64,000 nt of DNA from Lachnospiraceae bacterium (GCA_021203205.1 JAJQBQ010000002.1:70653-134652), one strand, 5' to 3'. Positions 8,538-18,400 are shown, counted from the first letter of the stretch. Notes: generated by a model not told the origin, from the sequence alone. Program-made: numbers and translations.

Positions 8538-9095
8538 GGAAAAATCCCCATTTCCTTCTTAAGAGGCTGTATCAAGGCAGCCTGTTTAGTTCAGATGTAA
8601 AAATCCGCTCCCACAACACATTCAGAGCTTCTGCCTGTACATGCTCCCGATGTTAATGTAAAGCATTCACTCATATTTATATGTGAGTGGATGTACGCAA
8701 TTCGGAGCAGACGGCTGTATCCTGCTTCTCGAAGCTTCCAGCGTTGTCCGTGAGCGGAGGCGCGGAGCGCGGAGTAATCTGCGGTGTCATAACTTTCGCC
8801 CCCAACATCCTATAATTCCATACAGAACGGTTCAGGACAGCGTGATTATAACACAACCCTCCCCAAAATAACAGATGGGACAACATTTACACTATATCCG
8901 TAACTCTGCCCATGTTACAGGACAAATTCCAGACATATAGATGACTCGGCGGATGAACAGTAAAATTTTTATCGGCGGTTCAAATCAGAGAAATTCTGAT
9001 TCTTCACTGCCTCTGATAATTTTCAGACATCCGAGGCATCCCTCCTGCCGCAGTCTGTTTCGCGACTTGGCGAATCAAGTCAAATCACCATGCCC
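8538..9095. other. Gene-free gap between kinase and ABC permease
   Basis: I find no convincing gene here. It holds the upstream region of the kinase and a palindrome, CACTCATAT with ATATGTGAGTG, at about 8668-8689 that could be an operator or small hairpin. A small signal-peptide gene was looked for and not found. Confidence 0.4.
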
Positions 9096-10607
9096 TCACA
9101 CATCTCTCCGAACCACCCCGTCCAGCCCTGCCAGCAAAAATACAACCATATGCACCGCGATCACGCAGAGCGCAAATCCCGTCGTGTGGTGCAAAAACAC
9201 CGAGTTTCCCTGCAGGATCGATCCCAGATCCGTGTTTGCGAATAGAAAATACCGCCCGAAATCCATCCCGTGCTCCGAAAGGAAGTCTGCCGCCGCGCTG
9301 CCGCCAAACTGCAGGAGGATACCTGCCGCCACCGCCAGCGCCGAATTTTTCGTCAGAGCGGAAAGCATAAACGCAAACGTCATATAGGGAAGAATTCCGA
9401 TATATTCCAGCGCGTAAGCCTTTAAAATGTAGAGCCAGGCACTCACCACATGCAGCTCGCCGTCCGTCGCATACAGATACGGAGCGGTGATACCGGAAAT
9501 GCCGTAAAACAATGTGGCGGCGATGGCCGACACCACGAGCGCACCGACCGTAAAAAGCAGCGAGACCAGCAAAATACTAAGATATTTGCTCCAGTAAAAC
9601 TTTCGCCGCGAAACCGGGCTGATCAGGCAGAAGCGTATGGTCCCCAGGGAATACTCCTTCGCGATGCTGCCGCCGGCAAAGATGATCAGGATAACCGAAA
9701 CCAGGTATACCAGATACACAGACAGGTTCATACTGTAAAAATAATCCCCGTCCGTGATCAGCTCTGCTTTTCTTCCTTCGCCGGTCGCGCCCAAATGATA
9801 GTCATAGTAGATCGCGTCCTCTGCCTGATGTTCCAGGCGGTATTTGCCGACCAGCATTTCCTCCAGCGCCTCGTTGTAGACCGTATCGCTGATATAAGTC
9901 CCCTCCGCAATTTTTTCCTCATATCCGGCAAACCTCTCCTTCGCGGCCGCGTAATCCCTCACGATGGCATACATGGTTGGTTCCGGGTCGTTCGGATCCT
10001 CATCCCGGGAAAGATGGTAATCGACAATGATATGGGCAGCATCCGTCTCATCCGGGTCAATGACATCGTAGTAATCTGCCATTGTCTGATAATAGAGCTT
10101 CCAGTCATTCTCCGCGACTGCCGTGCAGACGGCTTCATACCAGACAGAGAAACTTTCCCTCATGCTCTCATCTGTCCCATACTTCATCTCATAATAAAAG
10201 TCCCTCAGAATCCCTCCTCTGGTGACCGCATCTCCCTGCCAGCATGAGGAACCGTCTTCTTCCTCAACTCCCCACTCGTACCAGCTCACAGAGATTTCAT
10301 GCTCCTCACAAAATTTGATCAGCGCGGCAGCGGTATCGTATGCCTCATCGCTGCAGAGCCCATCCTCATAGTCCTGCCGCAGTTCATTCATCGTTCCCTC
10401 ATAAAAGCCCGCCAGATCTCCCTCCTCGTAATACTCCGGATAATCTGCAGAATAAGACTCATAAATTTCCGTTTCCGTGTGAGTTCGTATAAAATCCGAC
10501 AGTTTCCGGGCGCCCACCAGGGCAAAGGCTGCAATCGCCAGCAGAATGATCAGAGCGCGTGTGCTGCCCCGGGTAAATATTTTAATAAGTTCATTTTTTA
10601 CCACCAT
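9096..10607 (-). CDS. ABC-2-type transporter permease with a large extracellular loop
   Basis: The 503-residue protein has one N-terminal membrane helix (TRALIILLAIAAFALVGA), about 230 hydrophilic, acidic residues, then five or so helices from about residue 290 (YLVYLVSVILIIFAGGSIAKEY) to the end. The GSIAKEYSLGTIRFCLISPVSRRKFYWSKY block is typical of ABC-2 permeases. Its start overlaps the stop of the preceding 238-residue gene by 10 bp, so they are coupled. The ATPase is probably that at 11.5-12.3 kb. A LytTR-like promoter lies upstream of the pair. Substrate unknown; peptides or antibiotics are typical for such sets. Confidence 0.75.
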   Translation of the reverse strand: MVVKNELIKIFTRGSTRALIILLAIAAFALVGARKLSDFIRTHTETEIYESYSADYPEYYEEGDLAGFYEGTMNELRQDYEDGLCSDEAYDTAAALIKFCEEHEISVSWYEWGVEEEDGSSCWQGDAVTRGGILRDFYYEMKYGTDESMRESFSVWYEAVCTAVAENDWKLYYQTMADYYDVIDPDETDAAHIIVDYHLSRDEDPNDPEPTMYAIVRDYAAAKERFAGYEEKIAEGTYISDTVYNEALEEMLVGKYRLEHQAEDAIYYDYHLGATGEGRKAELITDGDYFYSMNLSVYLVYLVSVILIIFAGGSIAKEYSLGTIRFCLISPVSRRKFYWSKYLSILLVSLLFTVGALVVSAIAATLFYGISGITAPYLYATDGELHVVSAWLYILKAYALEYIGILPYMTFAFMLSALTKNSALAVAAGILLQFGGSAAADFLSEHGMDFGRYFLFANTDLGSILQGNSVFLHHTTGFALCVIAVHMVVFLLAGLDGVVRRDV

Positions 10608-11314
10608 GCTACAAATCCCCCATCATACAGACCCGAAATGCGCCATTCCCCGTCTACCCGATAAAGTTCCATACTGCAGGATCCCGACCTTGTCTCGTTC
10701 CAGACAACCGTGCTTCCCAACTTAAGATCCGCCGTGCTGACCTGGGGATAGCAGTAAGAATAGCTGTCTGCTCCGTATACGGCAGTCAGCGCATAGCTCT
10801 CACTTTCATCATCCTGATAGCAGATAAAGCTTTCGGACGGTATCTCCATGACATACCGGTAAGTGACCTCCACCGTCACGACAGCGCTGCCCGGACTGCT
10901 TTTGGTTACGGTAAGTTCGGAAAATTCCACATCCGCATCTGTTACCTTGCTTCCTTCGGCTAATGCGGTCAGGCTGCCTTCGCACGCTTCCCAACCGGAA
11001 AGCAGTCTGCTTTTTGTCTTTGCGTAGTCACCCTCCGGGTCTGACCTGTCGCAAAAATATGTGTCAAGGATCCGGCTGATTTTTCCGAGGGTCTCGTCAA
11101 AACTTTCGTCATCAAAGACATTTTCCTCTGTATTCAGCGCATTCATATCGGAAAGGAAGCCCTGCGCCACCTCCAGGATCTGCTCACGCTCAGAGTAAAA
11201 GCTGATGTAATCGAACAGAAGATACGCCGCGACGAGCAGGGTGATGATCACGCCCAGAAGCAGGCCACGGTTTGCCTGTTCTAAAAATTTCCTTATTCTT
11301 TTCTTTTTCTCCAT
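10598..11314 (-). CDS. Single-pass membrane-anchored protein of the ABC locus
   Basis: The 238-residue protein starts with a basic stretch (MEKKKRIRKFLEQ), then one helix (GLLLGVIITLLVAAYLLFDYI), and continues as an extracytoplasmic domain containing two cysteines and a C-terminal LYRVDGEWRISGLYDGG, like small SnoaL/NTF2-like folds. I do not recognise the family. Position and coupling to the ABC-2 permease suggest an accessory transporter subunit. It is the first gene after the LytTR-like promoter at 11.4 kb. Confidence 0.6.
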   Translation of the reverse strand: MEKKKRIRKFLEQANRGLLLGVIITLLVAAYLLFDYISFYSEREQILEVAQGFLSDMNALNTEENVFDDESFDETLGKISRILDTYFCDRSDPEGDYAKTKSRLLSGWEACEGSLTALAEGSKVTDADVEFSELTVTKSSPGSAVVTVEVTYRYVMEIPSESFICYQDDESESYALTAVYGADSYSYCYPQVSTADLKLGSTVVWNETRSGSCSMELYRVDGEWRISGLYDGGFVAWW

Positions 11315-11415
11315 AACATTCCTCCAGGGCTTGTATTTTAAGCTTCATTTTCTGCAAAGCCAAATGGCTTAGTTTTCTCAGACAAACTGTTTTTTGTTTT
11401 TCAAGAAAGGATTGT

Positions 11416-11472
11416 TTTATTTTCGGCAGTATTCACAATAAAACGATTGCCCAAATTAATTCTGTTATGTCC
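11416..11472 (-). promoter_or_regulatory. Candidate LytTR-controlled promoter, second ABC unit
   Basis: Minus strand: GGACATAAC (ending 11472) and GGGCAATCG repeat about 20 bp apart, directly followed by GTTTTA (11439-11444), 17 bp and AATAAA (11416-11421). The layout copies the two better sites at 14.4 and 15.15 kb, but spacing is one base shorter and matches weaker. Confidence 0.4.
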
Positions 11473-11553
11473 GTTTCAAGTTACTTCACCAACTTTCTGT
11501 TTTTTGCTCAAACGAAAGTATGCAGGTAAATCCACGTTTGTGCAAATGCGAGG

Positions 11554-12255
11554 TCACTTCATATTAATCTGAAAGAATTCTTCCATCTTTCCTTTTCTCA
11601 TATTGTAAACAACATCTGCGTATGCACGCACAGCTTCATTGTGCGTGACCACAATCACCGTCTTATCCCTTGCGGTCAGACTTTTCAGATACTCAGCCAC
11701 GATTTTCTCATTATCCTCGTCAAGATTCCCGGTCGGCTCATCCGCCAGAATTACCATAGGATCATTTACCAGAGCGCGCGCAATACACGCCCGCTGCTGC
11801 TCCCCGCCGGAAAGCTCGTCCGGATAGCGGAACAGATATTCTTCCATGCCAAACAGCGCCAGCAGTTCGCGGCACCTTGACTCGTACTCTGACTTTTTTA
11901 TCTTTTTGTTAATGCGCATTGGCATTTCCAGATTTTCTTTCACGTTAAGCTTCGGATTCATGTAATGATCCTGAAAGACGAAGCCAATGTAATCACGCCG
12001 CAACCCTGCCATATCATTTGGGGCAAGTAAGCCTGTCATCTTTCCGCCTATGATAACCTGGCCAAAATTCGGCTTATCCAAAAGGCCCAGCAGATTCAGC
12101 AGTGTAGATTTTCCGCAGCCGGACGGCCCGAAAATCGCGTACATTTTTCCGCTCTCAAATCTCAAAAACAGGTTTTCAAATACCGTATTTCGATTTCCTG
12201 CAGTATCCACATAAACCTTTTTTAAATCCTTTGTTTCCAGTGTAATCTTTCCCAT
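11554..12255 (-). CDS. ABC transporter ATPase, LolD/MacB type
   Basis: The 233-residue protein has Walker A ([10 protein letters not shown], about residues 39-48), Q-loop ([13 protein letters not shown]), signature ([16 protein letters not shown]), Walker B ([13 protein letters not shown]) and H-loop (VVTHNEAV). This is the MacB/LolD/BceA subfamily that pairs with FtsX-type permeases. It lies after the permease (12957-14231) and the small membrane protein (12320-12952) in one minus-strand unit led by a LytTR-like promoter. Likely role: powering export or antimicrobial-peptide resistance. It may also serve the ABC-2 permease downstream. Confidence 0.85.
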   Translation of the reverse strand: MGKITLETKDLKKVYVDTAGNRNTVFENLFLRFESGKMYAIFGPSGCGKSTLLNLLGLLDKPNFGQVIIGGKMTGLLAPNDMAGLRRDYIGFVFQDHYMNPKLNVKENLEMPMRINKKIKKSEYESRCRELLALFGMEEYLFRYPDELSGGEQQRACIARALVNDPMVILADEPTGNLDEDNEKIVAEYLKSLTARDKTVIVVTHNEAVRAYADVVYNMRKGKMEEFFQINMK

Positions 12256-12319
12256 AAAGCTCCTCCTGCTCCAGTTGCCCTCTTTCTGGTCGCTGCGGCA
12301 AAACCCTGCGGCGACTGCA

Positions 12320-12952
12320 CTATTTTTTCTCTTTTCTACCGATCTGCCCGTCTCGTTTCCCCCACCGGGATGCCGCCTGCCATGCCGTATCTATTCCCAC
12401 TGACACCGCCACAATTGCCGCTGTCGCCAGATATGCTTCCCAGGTTATGCAGCTTTTCTGTTCCAGCGCCTGTACCACCAGCGAGATTGCATTTATCTGA
12501 TTGCCCAGCACGGCCACTGGCGCTGTAAGCAATACGGCTAATAAAAACGACAGAAACAGATCTGTCATCACGTATGCTTCCTCATAAGAAACTACATCTA
12601 TTCTCCGGTAGCCCTCAGAATACATAAGCCACTCCGCCTTTCTCCGACGACACATATCATTCGAACACAAACGGCGCAGAGTAAGGAGCAGCCCCAGAAA
12701 TGCCACCATGCATAACACTGCGATTATTTTCGCAAACTGCAGCATGGTATTGCCGGATGTCTGCACATGAACTCCTCCCTGCAGCAGCCGTAAATACTTC
12801 TCGCCGATTTCCGGACTCGAAATACGGTACAGATCCAGGGCCAGACTCAGAGACACAAACAGAAATACGATATCCATGGCATAGATACATACTTTCCAAA
12901 GGTATCTCGGTGTCAGCATTCTCTTCTCTTTTATTGGCATAATATTCCTCAT
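12320..12952 (-). CDS. Membrane protein of the ABC unit, divergent half-permease
   Basis: This 210-residue protein has about four hydrophobic segments: YAMDIVFLFVSLSLALDLY near the start, a pair around 68-85 and 125-145, and a C-terminal one. A block reading WLMYSEGYRRIDVVSYEEAYVMTDLFLSFLLAVLL resembles the cytoplasmic loop and helices of FtsX-like permeases, so it may be a reduced partner permease. Four bases separate it from the FtsX permease gene. No exact family recognised. Confidence 0.55.
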   Translation of the reverse strand: MRNIMPIKEKRMLTPRYLWKVCIYAMDIVFLFVSLSLALDLYRISSPEIGEKYLRLLQGGVHVQTSGNTMLQFAKIIAVLCMVAFLGLLLTLRRLCSNDMCRRRKAEWLMYSEGYRRIDVVSYEEAYVMTDLFLSFLLAVLLTAPVAVLGNQINAISLVVQALEQKSCITWEAYLATAAIVAVSVGIDTAWQAASRWGKRDGQIGRKEKK

Positions 12953-12956
12953 CCAG

Positions 12957-14231
12957 TTACTCCTCGCTTTTCAGAGCATCCACCGCCTCCATTTTCCATA
13001 CCTGCATAAGCCCCCGGATGGAACCCACGCCAACGGATGCCAGCCCTGCCAGTACCACGATCACGCAAACACCTGCCAGCACTTTTATGCGGAATGTATA
13101 AAACAGGATATTCAACAGCGGAGCCATAAGTGTGTTCATCACGAAAATCACTACACTGCCAATGAGAAAGGTTGCCAGAAACGACAGCACAATATTTTTT
13201 ATTGTATCCCGCATATGAAACAGCCCAAGTTGGGAATTTTCATATCCAACCGCTTTCATCAATCCATATTCCCTCCGCCTGATATAAACCTCATGCTCTT
13301 CCGTGTATATGATGTTGATCGCGAGGTTAATCAGAAAGAAAATAAGGACAAAGTTTCCGACCATCATCAGCATCTGCAAAGCAGTGCTTTGAATTTCAAG
13401 TAATGAGCTTCTACAATAATAACTCAATGTTTCAAAATTATTATCTATATATCTCTCCAATGCAATCAAATCCGCTCTGGTTTCGCATGTAACCGCATGC
13501 GGAAAAGTATCATAAAGATCCATATAAAACACATTTTCTTTCGGATCAAAATTATTCATCTCTTCTGCCTCATCGTGCCATGCAGCGAGTGTATCATTAT
13601 TAACATACAGACTGCATCCTCTCCCCATCTCAAAATTATCAAACACGCCAATAACTTTCAATTCTTTTTCGAGGTAAATGTATCCGCCGCCCAAAACAGA
13701 ACACACCACATTTCCTGTGATTGTTTGTCCTACAAGTTCTTCTCCATCCATGGTGATCTGTTTGCGATTTAATGAATCAAATGAAAGCAGGTAACTTCCA
13801 ATATCAAAATCATTTTCACTGGATGTGTAATATTTTGCAATAATAATTTCATCTTCCTTCGGCTCATGACAGTTTTCTGTCAGAATATAATCCTTAATTG
13901 CTTCATAATCGCAGCCATAAGCCGTAAACCTGATATTATCACTATCGGTATCATATGAAAAAGCCACTGACTCCTCTTCCATAATCCAGGATGTAATACC
14001 ATCTGTGTTATTTAAATATTCTTCAAGCTCCGACAGTTCTTTTTTTGATATATCCGGGTTTTCATCATCAATCATTCCCTGCACAATCAAAGTGCGGGCA
14101 TCCAAATGCTCCTGCATATGGTTTACTATATAACCTGACAGTGAAAGCAAAATATTGTCGATCAGAAAAAATAATGTTAATAATATTGTAAGAAGCACCG
14201 TATTCCTTCTTCTGCTATATTTCTTTCTCAA
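12957..14231 (-). CDS. FtsX-like ABC transporter permease
   Basis: The 424-residue protein has an N-terminal helix (TVLLTILLTLFFLIDNILLSLSGYIV), an extracytoplasmic MacB-PCD-like domain of about 250 residues, then three helices from about 300. The cytoplasmic block VYIRRREYGLMKAVGYENSQLGLFHMRD is diagnostic of FtsX/MacB permeases. It heads the unit and has an untranslated leader of about 110 bases behind a LytTR-like promoter. Role: exporter or mechanotransmission permease, powered by the ATPase at 11.5-12.3 kb. Confidence 0.8.
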   Translation of the reverse strand: MRKKYSRRRNTVLLTILLTLFFLIDNILLSLSGYIVNHMQEHLDARTLIVQGMIDDENPDISKKELSELEEYLNNTDGITSWIMEEESVAFSYDTDSDNIRFTAYGCDYEAIKDYILTENCHEPKEDEIIIAKYYTSSENDFDIGSYLLSFDSLNRKQITMDGEELVGQTITGNVVCSVLGGGYIYLEKELKVIGVFDNFEMGRGCSLYVNNDTLAAWHDEAEEMNNFDPKENVFYMDLYDTFPHAVTCETRADLIALERYIDNNFETLSYYCRSSLLEIQSTALQMLMMVGNFVLIFFLINLAINIIYTEEHEVYIRRREYGLMKAVGYENSQLGLFHMRDTIKNIVLSFLATFLIGSVVIFVMNTLMAPLLNILFYTFRIKVLAGVCVIVVLAGLASVGVGSIRGLMQVWKMEAVDALKSEE

Positions 14232-14347
14232 CTAAATCACCTCATATTCCTTCATAACAGTCGTTACTTTGCAGATTTCAATATTCCTTGCCGGCAATAT
14301 CTTTTTTCACATTGCATTCGACTTCCATTTTTATAATTTATCATGAC

Positions 14348-14405
14348 TTTAGCACATTCCCTTATCAGGATAAACAGATTGTCCAAAATCGGTCCTGTTT
14401 TGTCC
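14348..14405 (-). promoter_or_regulatory. LytTR-type direct repeat and promoter of the FtsX/ABC unit
   Basis: Minus strand: GGACAAAAC (ending 14405) and GGACAATCT start exactly 21 bp apart, two helical turns, as in AgrA/LytTR sites. They are followed directly by -35 TGTTTA (14371-14376), 17 bp and -10 GCTAAA (14348-14353). The non-consensus promoter with an abutting tandem site fits activation by the LytTR regulator at 6.1 kb. Confidence 0.6.
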
Positions 14406-14521
14406 GTTTTTGAACCCAATGTCACTTTTATGCACAAAAAATTCCCGCACGTAATTGTGCGGGAACCTTTCATTTGAACATATATGTGTTTTATCTCACT
14501 TCTTATATTGGGCAAAAATGT

Positions 14522-15082
14522 TTAGAAAAAATACTCATATTTTTCCTTCGACCTGTAAAAATAGAACAGGAACAGTACCACCACTGCGAGGTCTGCGCAG
14601 GTCAGCGCGATTACAGCCAGGCCCCATAATCCGGATGTATTGGCGATCACGATGTTGATAAAAAGCAAGTCCACCAAAACCACTGCGCTTACTGCCAGCC
14701 AGCAGAGCCATACCTTTTTAAGCCTTACTGCATCAAAATGATAGCCGGACTCCTTTTCCAGATCCACGAGCGTCTGCACCGCGCAGAATGTCAGGTAGAA
14801 CATACACAGGTTCTCGACCGTATCAAAAAAGGTCACCGCATCTGAGGATGCCTGCACCAGCCCAATCGCCAGAAAGACCCACTCACAGAGCGCACCCACG
14901 AACAACACCGCGTCTACGGGCAGCGCCGACCTGAAATATTTGCTTTTTGATGCCAGCCCTCGCATTCCAAGAAACAGGAGCGCAAAACCGACGAAATCCG
15001 GCAGCAATTCGAACCGCAGCATGTAAATGTCCACATTGATGTCAAGCATGATCAGAATCAGACCGGCGAAGATCATTGTCAT
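14522..15082 (-). CDS. Integral membrane protein co-regulated with the ABC locus
   Basis: From the ATG at 15082 (GGAGGAA seven bases upstream) the 186-residue protein has about six hydrophobic helices (MIFAGLILIMLDINVDIYML, LLPDFVGFALLFLGMRGLA and others) with short loops. The frame extends upstream to 15217, but that part covers the promoter and cannot be translated from it. I do not recognise a named family. Its promoter has the same tandem box and -35/-10 as the FtsX unit, so it is probably part of the same peptide-response regulon. Confidence 0.65.
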   Translation of the reverse strand: MTMIFAGLILIMLDINVDIYMLRFELLPDFVGFALLFLGMRGLASKSKYFRSALPVDAVLFVGALCEWVFLAIGLVQASSDAVTFFDTVENLCMFYLTFCAVQTLVDLEKESGYHFDAVRLKKVWLCWLAVSAVVLVDLLFINIVIANTSGLWGLAVIALTCADLAVVVLFLFYFYRSKEKYEYFF

Positions 15083-15121
15083 AGAAGTTTCCTCCACTTT
15101 CCTTCGTTTGATTTTTTTGAC

Positions 15122-15179
15122 TATAGCATGTTTCCTGCTCGAGATAAACAGGTTGTCCGGAATCGGGCGTGTTTTGTCC
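15122..15179 (-). promoter_or_regulatory. LytTR-type direct repeat and promoter of the 186-residue membrane protein
   Basis: Minus strand: GGACAAAAC (ending 15179) and GGACAACCT start 21 bp apart; then -35 TGTTTA (15145-15150), 17 bp, -10 GCTATA (15122-15127). Identical architecture to the site at 14.4 kb. Confidence 0.6.
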
Positions 15180-15310
15180 ATTTTTGAACTCAGGCGTTCT
15201 TTTAATATATAGTTCAAGATTGTGTGGCGCGCAATGCGAAGAATACTCCGTAAACCAGCTTTTTGACACCTGATTCATATATTTTTTAAGAAGCGTTTAA
15301 CTTTCCCTGC

Positions 15311-16909
15311 TCATACCCGTATCTTTCTAATCACGCAACTGTGCTTTTTCGCATTTTTACCAGTTGCGTCTTTATCATGATTAATGCCAACCAGAATCAA
15401 GTCGCCAAAATAATCTTTCAGGACACCATGATACCGGTTATCAAGAATTTGTTTCATCGCGGTATCCGCATCCTTCTGCCATTTAAGTTCTATCATCATG
15501 GCTGGTTTATCTGTGCCGCGAGCCGGTATGAAGGCATAATCAGCAAATCCTTTCCCCCCGGGAAGTTCCCGAACCATCATATAGTAATTTCTTGCTGTAA
15601 AATATGCGATATAAATTGCACATGCAAGCGAATTTTCATCATTATATTTAAGCGAGGACGTACATTCCTCGTGAATCAGCTCCAAAGCACTGGCCACTGC
15701 TCCCTCATCTTCATTGAGCGTAGCCTCCAGCAGCTTCTCTGATTCATTGATGGCCTGCTCGACCTTTGACCATTTTCCGCCCCTTACTGCAGACTGGAAC
15801 ACTTCCGCGACCTCCCGGTTCGGAACATACACCTCTTTTGTCGCATGGTCATAAGCCAGATACCCCAGATGAATGAGCAACGTAAGGACATCATCCTTGT
15901 TCTCAAAGGATGTAATATCATTTTGAAAAGTGCTGATATCAATTTTGACACGCTGACCGCCGAGCATCAGAATAATCGCGTCCTTTAAGCCGTCATAATT
16001 TTCATTTATATATCTTTTCAGGCTTTCAAATGTTTCAGTCTGTGTCCAGTAATTGCGAAATGTATTGTAATTGATCGCACTGACCACTGAATTGGGACTG
16101 TAGACGGATTTCTCATCTTCAAAAGAATACCCGTCATACCACTGTTTCATCTCTTCGTAATCCACATGATATGCTTCGCAAAGCAGACGAACATCATCCT
16201 CTGTGAAGCCGACATATCTGGAGAGGATCAGCGGTTCCGCCATGGTAAATTCTTTAAAATCTGACAGGGCAGATTCCGTGCCAAACTTTTTCACCGGCAG
16301 AATACCTGTCATGTAGGCAGCCGCGATCGTCTTTTTTGTTCGATCTTTGTTTTTGAATATTCCCCTTAAGAACAGAATATAATCTTCCTGAAGCTGCCTG
16401 TCGTCCTTGAATTCCCGGAATAACGCGTCCCATTCATCAATCACAAAGACAAACTTCGCATTTCCTCTGGCTACGACTGCGTACAGTGCCTTGCCGAGAC
16501 TGGTTTCCTTTTCATCTACGCATCCCGAAAAAGCTTCCCTGATTTCTTCCAGCAGCGCCTGCTGCATTTCATCGAGAACATTCGTTTTATGATCTCTTGC
16601 ATCTGATATAAAACCTGTCATATCAAAAGAAATGACATTGTATTTATTGATGTACGTGGCAAAATCATCGGAGCCACCCACCTCCAAATCTTCAAAGAGG
16701 AAGCGGGAATCGCAGGTCCTGTCGTAGTATGCACAGAGCATATCGGCATCAAAAGTCTTACCAAAACGTCTGGGTCTGCTAAAGCAAACCAACGGCTTGG
16801 GTTTCCCGATTAGACTGTTGATAAATACAATCAGACCGGTCTTATCCAGATAAATATCTCTTCGTATTTCTTCAAAACCATCATACCCTGGATTTAAGTA
16901 GAGTCCCAT
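15311..16909 (-). CDS. AAA-ATPase-like protein with C-terminal PD-(D/E)XK nuclease-like domain
   Basis: About 532 residues from the ATG at 16909 (MGLYLNPGYDGFEE, with AGGAG ten bases upstream); the frame is open to 17131 but lacks the family's usual start there. It has the SRPRRFGKT Walker A typical of the AAA-ATPase_like/DUF1703 family, Walker B FVFVIDEWDALF, and a C-terminal domain ending with MMIELKWQKDADTAMKQI, the E-x-K and downstream pattern of PD-(D/E)XK enzymes. Such proteins occur in many copies in gut Firmicutes and Bacteroidetes; their role is unsettled and mobile or defence functions have been suggested. The gene looks intact. Confidence 0.75.
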   Translation of the reverse strand: MGLYLNPGYDGFEEIRRDIYLDKTGLIVFINSLIGKPKPLVCFSRPRRFGKTFDADMLCAYYDRTCDSRFLFEDLEVGGSDDFATYINKYNVISFDMTGFISDARDHKTNVLDEMQQALLEEIREAFSGCVDEKETSLGKALYAVVARGNAKFVFVIDEWDALFREFKDDRQLQEDYILFLRGIFKNKDRTKKTIAAAYMTGILPVKKFGTESALSDFKEFTMAEPLILSRYVGFTEDDVRLLCEAYHVDYEEMKQWYDGYSFEDEKSVYSPNSVVSAINYNTFRNYWTQTETFESLKRYINENYDGLKDAIILMLGGQRVKIDISTFQNDITSFENKDDVLTLLIHLGYLAYDHATKEVYVPNREVAEVFQSAVRGGKWSKVEQAINESEKLLEATLNEDEGAVASALELIHEECTSSLKYNDENSLACAIYIAYFTARNYYMMVRELPGGKGFADYAFIPARGTDKPAMMIELKWQKDADTAMKQILDNRYHGVLKDYFGDLILVGINHDKDATGKNAKKHSCVIRKIRV

Positions 16910-17045
16910 GCTTTTCATGCTCCTTTCTGCCTTTTCTTGATTCAATCTATGCCCGGTTATTTCACGGAGTACGCCTGCAATATATTGATTTTTCCCGTTC
17001 ACCGGATGATTATATATGGAATTACATAAAAAATCAATTCCTTCA

Positions 17046-18140
17046 TCACATTTCCCCAAACTCCATATTTTCATAGATCCGCTCCATCCGCTCGTCCGGG
17101 AAGCGCTCGTCGATAAACTCCTCAAATGCACTGGCCGCCTCCTGCCCGGAGATGCGTGCCGACCAGCGGCCCACCGCGATCAGCGAGATGGCGCCGTCAA
17201 ATATCATGAAAACCAGAAGGATCCAGGTAAGTATTTTCCCGACCTTATTCGGGATCTTCAGAATCCACTCCGCCATGCGCGGATAAATGCTCTTGATCCA
17301 CCATACGCCCAGAATGCCCCAGAAAATGGAGTACAGCAGGCAGATCCGCCCGTTAATGTTAAAGGGCATGGCGCTGTAATCCCAGGAGCGTGAGCCGAAC
17401 AGCGTCTCCTGCCCCCAGGAAACCACATATTCCAGCGCACTTCCCACCAGGAAGCCTCCGATAAAGGAAAAAATCCAGCTCCGGTTGCGATATTTGTAGA
17501 GCACCATGCTTAAGAGCAGCGCTCCGGCTCCGTACAGAGGATTGAACGGCCCGTAGACCACCCCCGCCCGGCTGGCGATGTACCCGTTTTTTAAGAGACA
17601 CCAGAGCATCTCCACCACCACGCCACCGAAACTGCCGATGAAAAATACCAGATAAATCTTATAAAAGTTCATGCCGGACGCGAAGTGACCGCTCTCCTGC
17701 TCTTTGAAGTCGATAATGGTATTCGCGGGCGCCGGCGGAATGAACCGCCGCTTTTTCTGGCTGTTTTTCACGTCGCTCAGGCGGCTTTCCAGCTCATCCG
17801 CCTGCTCCAGAGATCGAAAGCTGGCTCTGGCTAACATCTCAGCCTTGCCTTTCAGGTCTTCCGACTCCTCTGCCAGGGCTTCGTGCAGCTCGGTTCTTTC
17901 TTTCCGCTCCTGCTCGTCCAGCTCCGCATCCTTCTTCTCGCCCTCCCTGGCAAGCTTCCGGTAATAAACCTGCAGGCGCTCATCCGTGTCGGTTTCACTG
18001 GCAATTACATGCTCCTGCAGCTGCTTTGTCGCCTCGTGATACAGCACCGGCGTCTGATTGCGGTCGAAGCGAAGCCGGCGGTCACGTTTCGCATTTGTAT
18101 TCGTTTCATTCTTTTTTAGCCCTCTCTTTTTACTGCTCAT
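17046..18140 (-). CDS. CmpB-like putative ABC-transporter type IV membrane protein with coiled-coil N-terminus
   Basis: The first 135 residues are charged and helix-rich (HEALAEESEDLKGKAEMLARA). From about 155 there are six hydrophobic helices (YKIYLVFFIGSFGGVVVEML, VYGPFNPLYGAGALLLSMVLY, GGFLVGSALEYVVSW), the signature of CmpB-family membrane proteins. The N-terminal coiled coil is an extension I do not know from the basic family. Function in these bacteria is not established. It stands alone between the AAA protein and a radical SAM unit. Confidence 0.65.
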   Translation of the reverse strand: MSSKKRGLKKNETNTNAKRDRRLRFDRNQTPVLYHEATKQLQEHVIASETDTDERLQVYYRKLAREGEKKDAELDEQERKERTELHEALAEESEDLKGKAEMLARASFRSLEQADELESRLSDVKNSQKKRRFIPPAPANTIIDFKEQESGHFASGMNFYKIYLVFFIGSFGGVVVEMLWCLLKNGYIASRAGVVYGPFNPLYGAGALLLSMVLYKYRNRSWIFSFIGGFLVGSALEYVVSWGQETLFGSRSWDYSAMPFNINGRICLLYSIFWGILGVWWIKSIYPRMAEWILKIPNKVGKILTWILLVFMIFDGAISLIAVGRWSARISGQEAASAFEEFIDERFPDERMERIYENMEFGEM

Positions 18141-18362
18141 AGTTTCCTCTTTCCGATTTTGTATAATTCCTTCTGCTTTTTCTTTTCATGAACCACAAAG
18201 TTTCCTGTATTGCATTTACGATATCATAAAGAAAGCAAAACTTCAAGAACCATACTTTATATGTCCGGAACCCTGAAAAATCAGTTGTCCTCCCCGGCTT
18301 TCATTTCCAACTAACTTAATATCCTGACCTTTGTAAAAGACCTTCTTTCGTGACATGAACCA

Positions 18363-18400
18363 GAAAAACACCACTGTATACTATACAGCGGTGTTTTTCT
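18363..18400 (-). terminator. Intrinsic terminator after the radical SAM unit
   Basis: AAAAACACC and GGTGTTTTT with inner CTGTATA/TATACAG form an almost perfect stem with T tracts on both sides. It overlaps the last codons of the interrupted small frame at 18381-18578. Confidence 0.8.

Noticed and set aside
8538-9095. Expected AgrD-like signal peptide or AgrB gene near the AgrA/AgrC-like pair
   Set aside because: No small frame with amphipathic leader and cysteine core, and no AgrB-like membrane peptidase, was found here or in the neighbouring gaps.
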